A stretch of DNA of 64,000 bases from Microbacterium oxydans. GTDB lineage: Bacteria; Actinomycetota; Actinomycetes; Actinomycetales; Microbacteriaceae. Every line of letters starts with the position of its first letter. The first letter of the stretch is position 1. The stretch covers positions 62,001 through 126,000 of the forward strand of contig NZ_JYIV01000018.1 of the NCBI RefSeq assembly GCF_000956405.1, read 5' to 3'. Under the pieces are notes generated by a model that was not told where the DNA came from, did not search any database, and saw only the letters and a program-made list of their open reading frames with translations. Shown here piece by piece: positions 43,852-51,592 of this stretch. The position numbers were made by a program, and so were the translations under genes.

Positions 43852-44457
43852 CTAGAAGAGCATGTCGCGTGATGCGAGGCCGGAAGTCTCCGCCTCGAAC
43901 TCGTGGTATGTGGGGGCGTCGATGAGGTCGAAAAGCATCGGGTCGACCCGGAGCCAGGTCTCGAGGCGTTGGCGCATCCTTTGAGCCGAGAGCCGCATCA
44001 CCAAGGGGCCCACAGTGGCCACGCTAAGCCGATACGCATCCGCATAGACCGAGCAGAGTCGCTCGGCTGACTGTTCGCCAAGCTCAGTGAGGGAGAAAAC
44101 TCGTTGCCTGTCAGCGACGAAAAGTCGAACAAGTCCAAGGGAGACCAACTGAGCGACATCAGACGCTACTCGCTCGCGACGGGAGACAAACCGCTGACTA
44201 GGGGAGGCGTATGTGATGGAGTGGCGCCCAAACCCTTGAAGGCGAAGTTCGTTTGCTTCCGGCGAGTCGTCGCCCACCACAAGGAACGGATTGGCCGAGA
44301 GAAATTCGATGATGGAAAGGCGCTCGAGGTCGACTCGATTCAGTGGAGGCTGAACGCCATCGAGGACGAGAAGGAGCTGCGCCATGCGGAAGGCCGGGAC
44401 GGATTCAGCCCTGAGCGTGGATGCGGCGTTATCCATGAACGCGGTCGAACTAGTCAT
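43852..44457 (-). CDS. middle component of an ABC-three-component system
   Basis: 201 residues from ATG 44457, overlapping the upstream gene by eight bases. Sequence RVDLERLSIIEFLSANPFLVV and REVASDVAQL-like winged-helix segments (VSLGLVRLFVADRQRVFSL) fit the small middle proteins that bridge ATPase and effector in these systems. No catalytic motif is seen. Start chosen by the coupling overlap; longer frames look non-coding. Confidence 0.75.
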   Translation of the reverse strand: MTSSTAFMDNAASTLRAESVPAFRMAQLLLVLDGVQPPLNRVDLERLSIIEFLSANPFLVVGDDSPEANELRLQGFGRHSITYASPSQRFVSRRERVASDVAQLVSLGLVRLFVADRQRVFSLTELGEQSAERLCSVYADAYRLSVATVGPLVMRLSAQRMRQRLETWLRVDPMLFDLIDAPTYHEFEAETSGLASRDMLF

Positions 44458-45496
44458 CAGTGTTCTCCGTCTCATCATCGACTTCGCGCCCGGTCGCTGG
44501 CTTCGACAGGGAGGTGCGAGATCGGTGGTCCTGCGCGACTTCTCGCCAATCCCGAACCCATCCAGCGCGTCCGTTGTCCACAGCCTGATGAAGCAGGCCA
44601 ACGCCGTGAATCACATGTGCGCGCAGGCTCGCCGCTTCGCGCACATGACTGGCTTCGATCCCGGCAAGCGCTTCTCCGTACAGCCGAGGAAACCGTCGCT
44701 CGGGCGACGTCTGACATGCAGTGTTGAATGCGACCGACCACGTCGACGACACGGCAACTCGCCACGTCGATAGGGCGGAGACTTCGGTCGAAAGACCCTT
44801 GTCTGTGACCTCGCGTTCGAGGATTTCAGCGTTGAAGAACGCTTCCCTCGCTGAGCGGGTTTCAGGTAGCCCGGCTTCATCCAACTGGCGCACGAAGAGG
44901 GCGCCGTCATACTTCGACTCATCGACAAGTTCCTCGAGCCCGCGTTCCACTTCGTCCTCGGAGCGTTCGGGCACCGCAAAGACAGGAGAGAAGTAGAACC
45001 GGCGCACGTCCTCACCAGCAGTGGCCTGGAGTCGCCGCCGGAGGCGCCCGCCCGACTCCAGTTCGATGGTTAGGTCATCCGCTTTCGCCGTGCGCTTCTT
45101 CCACCCGTTCCACCACTTGAGCATTGGACCGTCGAGTTCGCACGGGACGCACAGAGTCCACGACGCAATCCTGTAGCCATGCTCGTGTGCTGCCTTTTGC
45201 GCGGACTTGTACGACTCCCGCACTTCACTCTGCTGCGATGGTCCGAAACCGTTGATGAAGTACTTCGACTGCCAGACATGAACTTCACCAGCCTCGCCCA
45301 AGTCCCCTACGAAGGCGTCGATGCCCCAGTCGCCCGGATTCGCCTGGATCTCTTGAACGTCGGGATGAACGATGCCCACGATGTCCGCAACGAGTCGTTC
45401 GAACGCGTCGCGAGCGCCGGCCGGGCCCGAGAACCGAACCTCAAGGAACCGGAAATCGACGTCGCCGGCTCCGAGCACCGCAATCTGACTTGACAC
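44450..45496 (-). CDS. nuclease effector of an ABC-three-component system
   Basis: 348 residues from GTG 45496, preceded by a G-run that could bind the ribosome; an ATG at 45541 is a longer option without a site. The N-terminal 130 residues form a restriction-endonuclease-like domain: FERLVADIVG, DWGIDAFVGDLGEAGEVHVW and QSKYFING give the D...E/H-x-Q-x-K order of PD-(D/E)XK enzymes. The C-terminal 200 residues are helical and of unknown fold, presumably the ABC-3C contact domain. First gene of the operon. Confidence 0.78.
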   Translation of the reverse strand: MSSQIAVLGAGDVDFRFLEVRFSGPAGARDAFERLVADIVGIVHPDVQEIQANPGDWGIDAFVGDLGEAGEVHVWQSKYFINGFGPSQQSEVRESYKSAQKAAHEHGYRIASWTLCVPCELDGPMLKWWNGWKKRTAKADDLTIELESGGRLRRRLQATAGEDVRRFYFSPVFAVPERSEDEVERGLEELVDESKYDGALFVRQLDEAGLPETRSAREAFFNAEILEREVTDKGLSTEVSALSTWRVAVSSTWSVAFNTACQTSPERRFPRLYGEALAGIEASHVREAASLRAHVIHGVGLLHQAVDNGRAGWVRDWREVAQDHRSRTSLSKPATGREVDDETENTDD

Positions 45497-45823
45497 TCGC
45501 CCCCCCCGCCTGTCTGTAGCGTCAGCATATCCATAACCCATTCCCGCGCATGTTCCGACGGCAGGTGGTCATGTTCCGCCACGATCCGTGACCGCTCGCG
45601 GCGCCGCTATTGTGTGGTGCGCCAATTCGTTGCGTCCCGCTGTGTGGAATGAGCCTGGCGGAGATCTGGTAGGCGTGGACGGGGCGTCGTGGTACGAAAC
45701 TCGGTCGTCGAAGATCACGGAGTGGACCGGAGTTCTGGACCGGACTGCCCGCGGGAATCCCGCGCCCATCGCGGACGGTACAGATGGCATGACTTTCTGA
45801 CCGGCACCGCGCATGATCTCGGT

Positions 45824-46387
45824 ATGAGTTCCCTCACCTTCGCCTACGCCCGAATCTCAACAGCTGGTCAACGCCACGACTCCCAGCGCTCCGTCCTCGA
45901 CAGCGCAGGTTACGACCGTCTCTACGAAGACACCTGCTCCGGGACAGTCGATCCGATGGAGCGTCCAGGGTTCACACGTCTCGTCGATGCTGCACGACCC
46001 GGCGACGAGCTCCTCATCTTTCGACTCGACCGTCTCGGGCGTTCCGCCGCCAGCGTGCTACGGACGGTCGAAATGCTAGACGAGCGAGGAATCACGCTTC
46101 GCTCCATCTCCGACGGGATCACCACCTCGGGTCCGACCGGGAAGCTCGTGCTGACCATCATGGCCGGCGTAGCCAGCCTCGAGCGCTCGGTGACCGCGGA
46201 GCGTTCAAAGGAGGGGATCGCCGCGGCACGTGCTCGGGGCCAGCACCTGGGGCGTCCAAGTTCCCTCACCCCGGACCAGCAGTCGCTCGCCAAGCGGCTC
46301 CGTGCCAGCGGTGAGTCGTACAACTCCATCGCTCGCGCGCTCGGCACGTCCAAGACGACCGTCATCCGCGTGACTCGGCAAGTTTGA
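45824..46387 (+). CDS. small serine resolvase/invertase
   Basis: 187 residues. Catalytic Ser in YARISTAGQR (about S12), LLIFRLDRLGRSAASVL, then ERGITLRSISDGITTSGPTG and the E helix AERSKEGIAAARARG; ends in an HTH with GESYNSIARALGTSKTTVIR. Tn3/Hin-type enzymes resolve dimers or invert segments. It is separate from the large integrase, so the element encodes two serine recombinases. A terminator follows at 46394. Confidence 0.93.
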   Translation: MSSLTFAYARISTAGQRHDSQRSVLDSAGYDRLYEDTCSGTVDPMERPGFTRLVDAARPGDELLIFRLDRLGRSAASVLRTVEMLDERGITLRSISDGITTSGPTGKLVLTIMAGVASLERSVTAERSKEGIAAARARGQHLGRPSSLTPDQQSLAKRLRASGESYNSIARALGTSKTTVIRVTRQV

Positions 46388-46393
46388 GTGTGG

Positions 46394-46423
46394 AAAGGCC
46401 CCGTCCGGACGCGCGGGGCCTTT
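46394..46423. terminator. bidirectional hairpin terminator
   Basis: AAAGGCCCC (46394-46402) and GGGGCCTTT (46415-46423) pair perfectly around 12 bases. It lies just after the resolvase stop and, in the other direction, after a small minus-strand ORF, so it can end both transcripts. Confidence 0.85.
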
Positions 46424-46428
46424 CTGGC

Positions 46429-46581
46429 TCACGCGGTGGCGGGAGCCAGCGGTAGGTTTCGGTCATTCGAGGGCAGAGCCCCGCCTTGAGGCGGTCCATC
46501 TGGTAGAACTCCTCCTCCGGCGTGCGCTCGATTGCTTCGAGCCTCGAGACGGTCCCAGAAGGCGTTACGGTACTTGGTCAT
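46429..46581 (-). CDS. possible small gene, maybe frameshifted
   Basis: An ORF of 50 codons with a good site (GGAGA five bases before ATG 46581), opening MTKYRNAFWDRLEARSN. From about residue 12 a different frame reads RLEAIERTPEEEFYQMDRL and KAGLCPRMTETYRWLPPP, which looks more protein-like but passes through the terminator. Either the first frame is the gene, or a one-base shift has occurred. Low confidence either way. Confidence 0.35.
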   Translation of the reverse strand: MTKYRNAFWDRLEARSNRAHAGGGVLPDGPPQGGALPSNDRNLPLAPATA

Positions 46582-46611
46582 GTTGTCTCCATCTCGTTGT
46601 CGATTGAAAGC

Positions 46612-47862
46612 TCAGCCAGCAAGCATGAGCTTGGCGAGGGAGGGGTCGTGACGCTTGCGCAGCTTCACCTTTCCTCCTCCTGTGGGGAGTTGAGTGCCCG
46701 ATGGGCGCAGCGATGCAGGAATGCCTCTGAGGGTGGAGGTGTTCTGCAGCACGGCTCGAATACCCTCGGGGTCCTTGGGCTTGAATGGGAAGGCCGCCTC
46801 ATCCAGCAGTCGCATCAGCTGCCAGCGCGCGCCGGAGGCTCCGGTCGGCGTCATCACCGGCAGCGTTACAAGGTCCTGTCGAACTGTGCCGTTCTGCGGG
46901 AACAGCGCTTGCCAGGTGACGACGCCGATCCTCGCCGCGGTGGGGTCGCCAGCCATTCCGGGAAACGACCGTACGGCACGCTCGACGGCGCGGGTCACGA
47001 CCTTGAGGTCGGCGAGAGTGGTGTTGGGCTTGTCGCGGCGAGGAACGATGACGAAGACCGCCGTCAGACCGGACCATGCCATCGGTCGCTGGTGGAGCAG
47101 CTTCGCGAGGCGTCGGACCTTCGCGTCCATACCCGTGGTGGTAGCCGTGATCTCCACCAGCACCCTCAACCCGTCGGGGCGAATGAGGGTGAGGTCGGCG
47201 GCTGATTGTCCGCCGCGCGGGAGATCGGGCGCGCCCGGTACGGGACGTACGAGCAGTTCCCAGGAGGAGAGCTTCTCGCCGAGCACCATACCTACGTGCC
47301 CGTGCTCCGCCATCCGCAGGCCGAACTCCGTGGCGAGTACGTTGTGCCGCGCATACTGACGAGAAGCGTCCACACCGAGACCAGCGGTGACAGAGAACCA
47401 CTCAGCCCAACCGAGCACTGACGTCAGATCTTGCACCGCCGCAGAGTCACCGGCAGGGCGGAGGAGAAGCTGCTCCCGCGGCGGAACGCTGCCCCAAGCG
47501 TGACCCCATCGACCGAGGTCGACCAGGCCCGCGTTCCAGAGCGCGCTTACGAGGCTCGTGCGACCGCGGGTCAGCCCTTCAACATCAGCGAGGGCCTCGA
47601 CCTGTTCGATGGTCGCGGTTCGCCACTGATCCAGAACCGCCATAACGCGGAGTACCCGCTCACGATTTCGGGAAGCGAGTACACGTTCGCGTGCGTCCTC
47701 CTTCCGCATCCGAAGCCAGGAAGGCGCCGGCTCGTCGTCAGTGGAGGCCCAGCGACCGAGGGCTCGACCGTGCCATAGCTCGTAGGGATCACCGCGGCGC
47801 GAAGTGCGCCGGGGGTGTAGAGGTGTCCGAGAAGGCAGGGCGGCAAAGTTGACCTCAGTCAT
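46612..47862 (-). CDS. replication-relaxation-like protein
   Basis: 416 residues from ATG 47862. N-terminal winged helix (RERVLRVMAVLDQWRTATIE then QVEALADVEGLTRGRTSLVS) and a middle domain with SAADLTLIRPDGLRVLVEIT and AKLLHQRPMAWSGLTAVFVIV, like the nuclease-fold part of the replication-relaxation family of actinobacterial plasmids and integrative elements. It ends in a basic tail (GKVKLRKRHDPSLAK). The upstream gene overlaps its start by eight bases. With the iteron region at 48507, a part in replication or transfer is plausible. Confidence 0.6.
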   Translation of the reverse strand: MTEVNFAALPSRTPLHPRRTSRRGDPYELWHGRALGRWASTDDEPAPSWLRMRKEDARERVLASRNRERVLRVMAVLDQWRTATIEQVEALADVEGLTRGRTSLVSALWNAGLVDLGRWGHAWGSVPPREQLLLRPAGDSAAVQDLTSVLGWAEWFSVTAGLGVDASRQYARHNVLATEFGLRMAEHGHVGMVLGEKLSSWELLVRPVPGAPDLPRGGQSAADLTLIRPDGLRVLVEITATTTGMDAKVRRLAKLLHQRPMAWSGLTAVFVIVPRRDKPNTTLADLKVVTRAVERAVRSFPGMAGDPTAARIGVVTWQALFPQNGTVRQDLVTLPVMTPTGASGARWQLMRLLDEAAFPFKPKDPEGIRAVLQNTSTLRGIPASLRPSGTQLPTGGGKVKLRKRHDPSLAKLMLAG

Positions 47863-48400
47863 GCTTGCCCGAAGTCGTCCCGCCGGTAACCCCACGTGCA
47901 CTGCAGCAGGCCGGCACAGAGGGATAGATCGCTGGCCGCAAGTGGCAGTCCTCACCCAGGAGGATGTCGAGAGCGATGAGGAGATCGTCACTGTCGCGCG
48001 ATTCACGCACCAGATCCCGCACACAATCCTTGAAGCTGGTGCTCGCGTCATCAGCGTGGCCGTCTCCGTTGGCGCCTGTCTTTGAAGACGCGACGAGAGC
48101 TGGATCGTCTACCTTCCACGCGCCGTCGGTGGACAGTGCCAGGCGAGCTGCCCAGTACGCGCCTTCGTCGGCGGGCGTGTACAGGTCGTAGACACCGGGC
48201 GAATTTGGGCGCTCGTAGAGTGGTGCGCTGACTGTCTCCGACTCACTGCGAGTCTGCGTGCCTGAAGGACGCTGGGGCGCGTCACGGAACGTTTCTGGGT
48301 AGATGGCCAGAAGGGTCAGCCTCGCCCCTCGTCGACTGTAGCCACATCCACAGAGGGCAGCGCCGGGTGCGCGGTCGGCGGGAGGAACTGAATCGGTCAC
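47855..48400 (-). CDS. hypothetical protein coupled to the replication-relaxation gene
   Basis: 181 residues from GTG 48400. A Cys-containing start (ALCGCGYSRRGARLTLLAIY), an acidic middle (DDASTSFKDCVRDLVRES) and a Cys pair near the end (VPACCSARG). No family recognised. Its end overlaps the next gene. It faces the iteron region. Confidence 0.55.
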   Translation of the reverse strand: MTDSVPPADRAPGAALCGCGYSRRGARLTLLAIYPETFRDAPQRPSGTQTRSESETVSAPLYERPNSPGVYDLYTPADEGAYWAARLALSTDGAWKVDDPALVASSKTGANGDGHADDASTSFKDCVRDLVRESRDSDDLLIALDILLGEDCHLRPAIYPSVPACCSARGVTGGTTSGKHD

Positions 48401-48506
48401 GGGTACCTACTCTCATGAGTGCGGTGCAGACGGTGTCTGCGTTGCGGTACCAAGTACTTCGCCGGGTGACCCCCAAGCTGCTCAGATTCGACGGATCATT
48501 CTCTGG

Positions 48507-48646
48507 GTGACGAAGTGACGAAGTGACGAAGTGACGAAGTGACGATTCGCGGGCTTCCTAGGGTTACCTCTCTAGGAAGAGATCTCTCCTGTAGAGAGGA
48601 ATGCCCGAAACTCAAGAAACCGTCACTTCGTCACTTCGTCAGTCAC
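48507..48646. repeat. iteron array, central hairpin and inverted array (possible origin)
   Basis: Four exact tandem copies of GTGACGAA (48507-48538) and a fifth with one change (48539-48546). Then arms CCTCTCTA (48567-48574) and TAGAGAGG (48592-48599) enclose the palindrome AGAGATCTCT (48578-48587). Then the complement repeat TTCGTCAC at 48627-48634, with TTCGTCAG at 48635-48642. Direct repeats, hairpin, inverted repeats is the plan of many replication or transfer origins. Alternatively it may be a regulatory array. Confidence 0.7.
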
Positions 48647-48721
48647 ACGTACGGTGACGGACCGCGCATGAAGAAGAGGTATGGGAGTGCGGGCTCCCTA
48701 GGCCGGTGGGGAACCGGCTCG

Positions 48722-48749
48722 AACCCCGCCGCGTCGGAGCGGCGGGGTT
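48722..48749. terminator. 11-bp perfect GC-rich hairpin
   Basis: AACCCCGCCGC (48722-48732) pairs exactly with GCGGCGGGGTT (48739-48749) over a six-base loop. It lies in the gap after the stop of the leftward STAND gene and would end its transcript; a T-run is short. Confidence 0.6.
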
Positions 48750-48835
48750 CATTCCCACCCCAGGATGCGCACCACCGTTTCCGCGGCCCAGATAGTCGCG
48801 CGGTACTGGTGCGGAGGACGGGACTCTACAGTCGA

Positions 48836-51271
48836 CTACCTTTTTGTGGGCTGGCTATTTGCGACAAGGTCGCCTCTGGCGTGTTCAAGACTCCGTTGAG
48901 TCTCGCTACCGAGCACGTCCCGAAAAACTGCTCGGTCGAATGCATCGCGTAGCAGCCGCCGCTTGTTGGAGTCGATGAGGCCGCGATGGCGAACAACGAA
49001 GACTCCCGTCTGCCTCAGCGCGGCGGAGTGCCGCATCAGTGCAGAATCTGAGACACGATGCAGCGAGCGAATGGCATGGAGGACGCACTCTGCAGTCACG
49101 TTGCAGAGGCGGCTATCGCGCGGATGCTTGTCGAGGAGGGCCCGTCCCTGGTGGAAGCCCGTCAATGCCTTCGAGAGAGCAGGCTCCGCTTCATGCTCGC
49201 GAAGATGATTGTCTGCCCAGCGGCCCCAACTGTCGACGAGGGCCGTCGTAACGCCCAGGGCCTGGCGATTGCTTGCCCCTTCGAGGGCCATCTCGAGTTC
49301 CTCTTGTCCCGCAGCGTACGCTCCGTTCCAGTACAGGATTCGGCCGTGTAGGAAATGAGTGTCGGAACAGGGCTCGAGACGGGATGCCTCCTCGGCGTGG
49401 GGGAGTGCCCCCGGGGTATCACGAATGTTCCGCGCGAGCACATCAGCCATCTCATAATGCGCTCGCGCCCGTGATGAGTCGTCCTGCGCGTACGAAAGCG
49501 CGGACTGGAGCTGTGAAACGGCGGCTTCGTACTGAGTCTGCTGCGCCAGCATCCTCGCCCACACGCGGTAGACCTCGGGGAACTCCGGATTGAAGCTGAG
49601 TGCTCGTTGCACCTGCACCTCAGCCTTCGAGAAGTTTCCGGTCTTGGCCAGATTCTCCGCGGACTGCAGCAAGAAGACTGCGGGATTGTCGTTTGAATCT
49701 CGCGCGGTGATCTGTGGGTAGCGCCGGCTCTTGGCGCCATCATCGAGGGCGGCGCGATACTCTCGTTCTCGCTTTCGCACGGTAGACAGGAAGTCCGTGT
49801 TGACAGATGGCTTCTGCAGGAACATGCGTGCGGTTGCGGTAAGGGCGAGACGACCGGCGATGGCGCCCGCGGCGTCGGCTTCAACCAATACAAGCGATCC
49901 ACGAGTCAGCTCTTGCGTTGCGCGGCGCAGAGAATCGACGGACATCTCGGTAAGGACTGCGAACTCGTCGAACGAGATCCCGCGGTCCAACGTTCTGAGG
50001 ATGTCGAGCACGGCTCGCGAGTCGGTCGTCAGCGTGTCCACCACGTTCTTGACGCAGAATTCAAGCAACGTGCTCTGGTCACGCAAGGTCTCGAGCGGGA
50101 TACGTCCGGCCTCGCTCGCCAGTACAAACCATCGGATCGCGAGAGGACTGTACCGCAGTGCCTTCACCGTATTCTTCGCGGCTACGGGACTCAGGGACGC
50201 GAGTGACTTCTGGTTGCGGGCAGCCGCGAACTTTCGCAACAAAAGTTCGGATTCTGCTTCGTTCAATGGCGGTACGGGGACTGTTCGCTCGAGCTGCCCA
50301 ATGCCCCACCTGCTGGTGAAGAGATACGTCACTGACTGCGGCAGAGCATCGTACATCTGGACGATCTCTTCCCCGTGCGCGGACTCCAGGTTGTCGATTA
50401 TCACAAGCGTCTCGATGCCATCCAGCGCATCGGACAACTCCTGCAGCGAGCCGCCGAAGTCTGAATCCAGCCCTCGACCCAGTTCGCGGATCGTACTGTC
50501 AACACCACGAATGGCGCTTCTCAGTTCTTCGACGCCGTATGCGGTCAACTTCTCGGTCTTGAGCGAAACCCAAAGAATCGCTTCATAGGGATTCTCATCA
50601 CTGTCAAGCAGTTCGTAGGCCACCTCAAGCGCGAGAGCCGTCTTGCCGATTCCGCCCTCACCAATGAGAGTCGTTACGGGGTTTCGCCGACGTCTCAGGG
50701 TCTCGATGAGCTTGACTCGCAAGTCCTTGCGACCGATGAAGCTTGTCTCGTCATAGTCGACCTCAGGAAGATTATGAAGGGTGCGTTCGTTGGGAGCGGA
50801 TCGCTTCTCGAAGAGGGGCTCCCACGCGGGGTCATCTTCGAGTCGCTTCAACACGCTCTTCGTGTTTGGCCAGTGCCGAGAGCGCAGACCGGATAGAAGG
50901 TCAACCGAGGTAGTCGGATCAGTGTCGGCCAGGGGACGCCCATGCATCACGCGATGCCGGATTGGAGTGAGACGCGGCAGAAGGGGCAAGTTGTCGCGGA
51001 ACTCCGTCATCAGCTCATGCGGCAACAGATCCTTGTGACGAGCGAGTACGTCGACGGCTGTTTGCAGATCCAAGAAATGCACGGATGCGTTCGAACTACT
51101 GTCGGTATCTGCCTCGCGCCGTGTCTCGATCTGAGTGAGCTCTGCGGCTGTGTAGACTTCCGACTCATCGAGGTGGTCAAGAAGGTAGCGTTCGATGCTT
51201 GCGCGAAGATCAGCTTCGAATGCATCGACAAGTACGTAAAGGCGCGCACGGCTCATGCGAAGCTCGTTCAA
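48836..51271 (-). CDS. HEPN-STAND NTPase-TPR protein, probable anti-phage sensor
   Basis: 811 residues from TTG 51271 (GGGGGG upstream); ATG 51256 is the alternative. N-terminal HEPN-like domain with R-H-R-V-M-H (R105, H110); NB-ARC/STAND NTPase with Walker A GEGGIGKTA near 204-212 and Walker B LVIIDN near 289-294, then YLFTSRWGIGQLE and SPLAIRWFV; a winged helix; and TPR-like repeats from about residue 540 (FSKAEVQVQRALSFNPEFPE, YEAAVSQLQSALSY). This is the sensor-switch-effector plan of Avs-type defence proteins: TPRs recognise a phage protein and HEPN cuts RNA. Start and specificity are uncertain. Confidence 0.82.
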   Translation of the reverse strand: MNELRMSRARLYVLVDAFEADLRASIERYLLDHLDESEVYTAAELTQIETRREADTDSSSNASVHFLDLQTAVDVLARHKDLLPHELMTEFRDNLPLLPRLTPIRHRVMHGRPLADTDPTTSVDLLSGLRSRHWPNTKSVLKRLEDDPAWEPLFEKRSAPNERTLHNLPEVDYDETSFIGRKDLRVKLIETLRRRRNPVTTLIGEGGIGKTALALEVAYELLDSDENPYEAILWVSLKTEKLTAYGVEELRSAIRGVDSTIRELGRGLDSDFGGSLQELSDALDGIETLVIIDNLESAHGEEIVQMYDALPQSVTYLFTSRWGIGQLERTVPVPPLNEAESELLLRKFAAARNQKSLASLSPVAAKNTVKALRYSPLAIRWFVLASEAGRIPLETLRDQSTLLEFCVKNVVDTLTTDSRAVLDILRTLDRGISFDEFAVLTEMSVDSLRRATQELTRGSLVLVEADAAGAIAGRLALTATARMFLQKPSVNTDFLSTVRKREREYRAALDDGAKSRRYPQITARDSNDNPAVFLLQSAENLAKTGNFSKAEVQVQRALSFNPEFPEVYRVWARMLAQQTQYEAAVSQLQSALSYAQDDSSRARAHYEMADVLARNIRDTPGALPHAEEASRLEPCSDTHFLHGRILYWNGAYAAGQEELEMALEGASNRQALGVTTALVDSWGRWADNHLREHEAEPALSKALTGFHQGRALLDKHPRDSRLCNVTAECVLHAIRSLHRVSDSALMRHSAALRQTGVFVVRHRGLIDSNKRRLLRDAFDRAVFRDVLGSETQRSLEHARGDLVANSQPTKR

Positions 51272-51592
51272 GATGACCCCCCACTATGTTTAGGCGCCAT
51301 CATATCGGTGCGTATGACGCTGTTTCGTACCAGGCGATGGGGCGCACGCAGGCGGAACCATTCAAAGTAAGCGGCTCATGATGAGCAGGATCGATGTGGA
51401 CAGCGGCATCGGGTGCGAGGGGTTATCACTGGACCCGACTTGCTGGTGCGTCGACGACTTAGAGGGATGTTGACGGGCGAGCACGCGCCCTGACGAACAT
51501 GCTCCGTACTGAATGCCAGAATCCCGCAGTTACCCCGTCGCTGCAGGCGGCAGAGATGGCCCGTTGCGCGGCTCAGTGAGATTGCGTTGAAG
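51272..51592. other. intergenic gap between integrase and STAND gene
   Basis: No gene is supported in these 321 bases. It should hold the promoter of the STAND gene; a CATAGT lies close to its start. No terminator with clear arms was seen after the integrase. Confidence 0.5.

Larger units (their letters stand above)
48401..48835. other. intergenic region with iterons and hairpins
   Basis: No gene is seen in these 435 bases. They contain the GTGACGAA repeats, a central palindromic hairpin, the inverted repeats, and a strong stem at 48722-48749. It separates the replication-relaxation operon from the convergent STAND gene. Confidence 0.7.

Noticed and set aside
48507..48646. Repeat array as a CRISPR
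   Set aside because: Units are 8 bases without spacers and the second set is inverted; no cas gene is near.
48690..48765. tRNA-like stretch with CTCGAACCCC
   Set aside because: No acceptor, D or anticodon arms could be paired; the strong stem is better read as a terminator hairpin.
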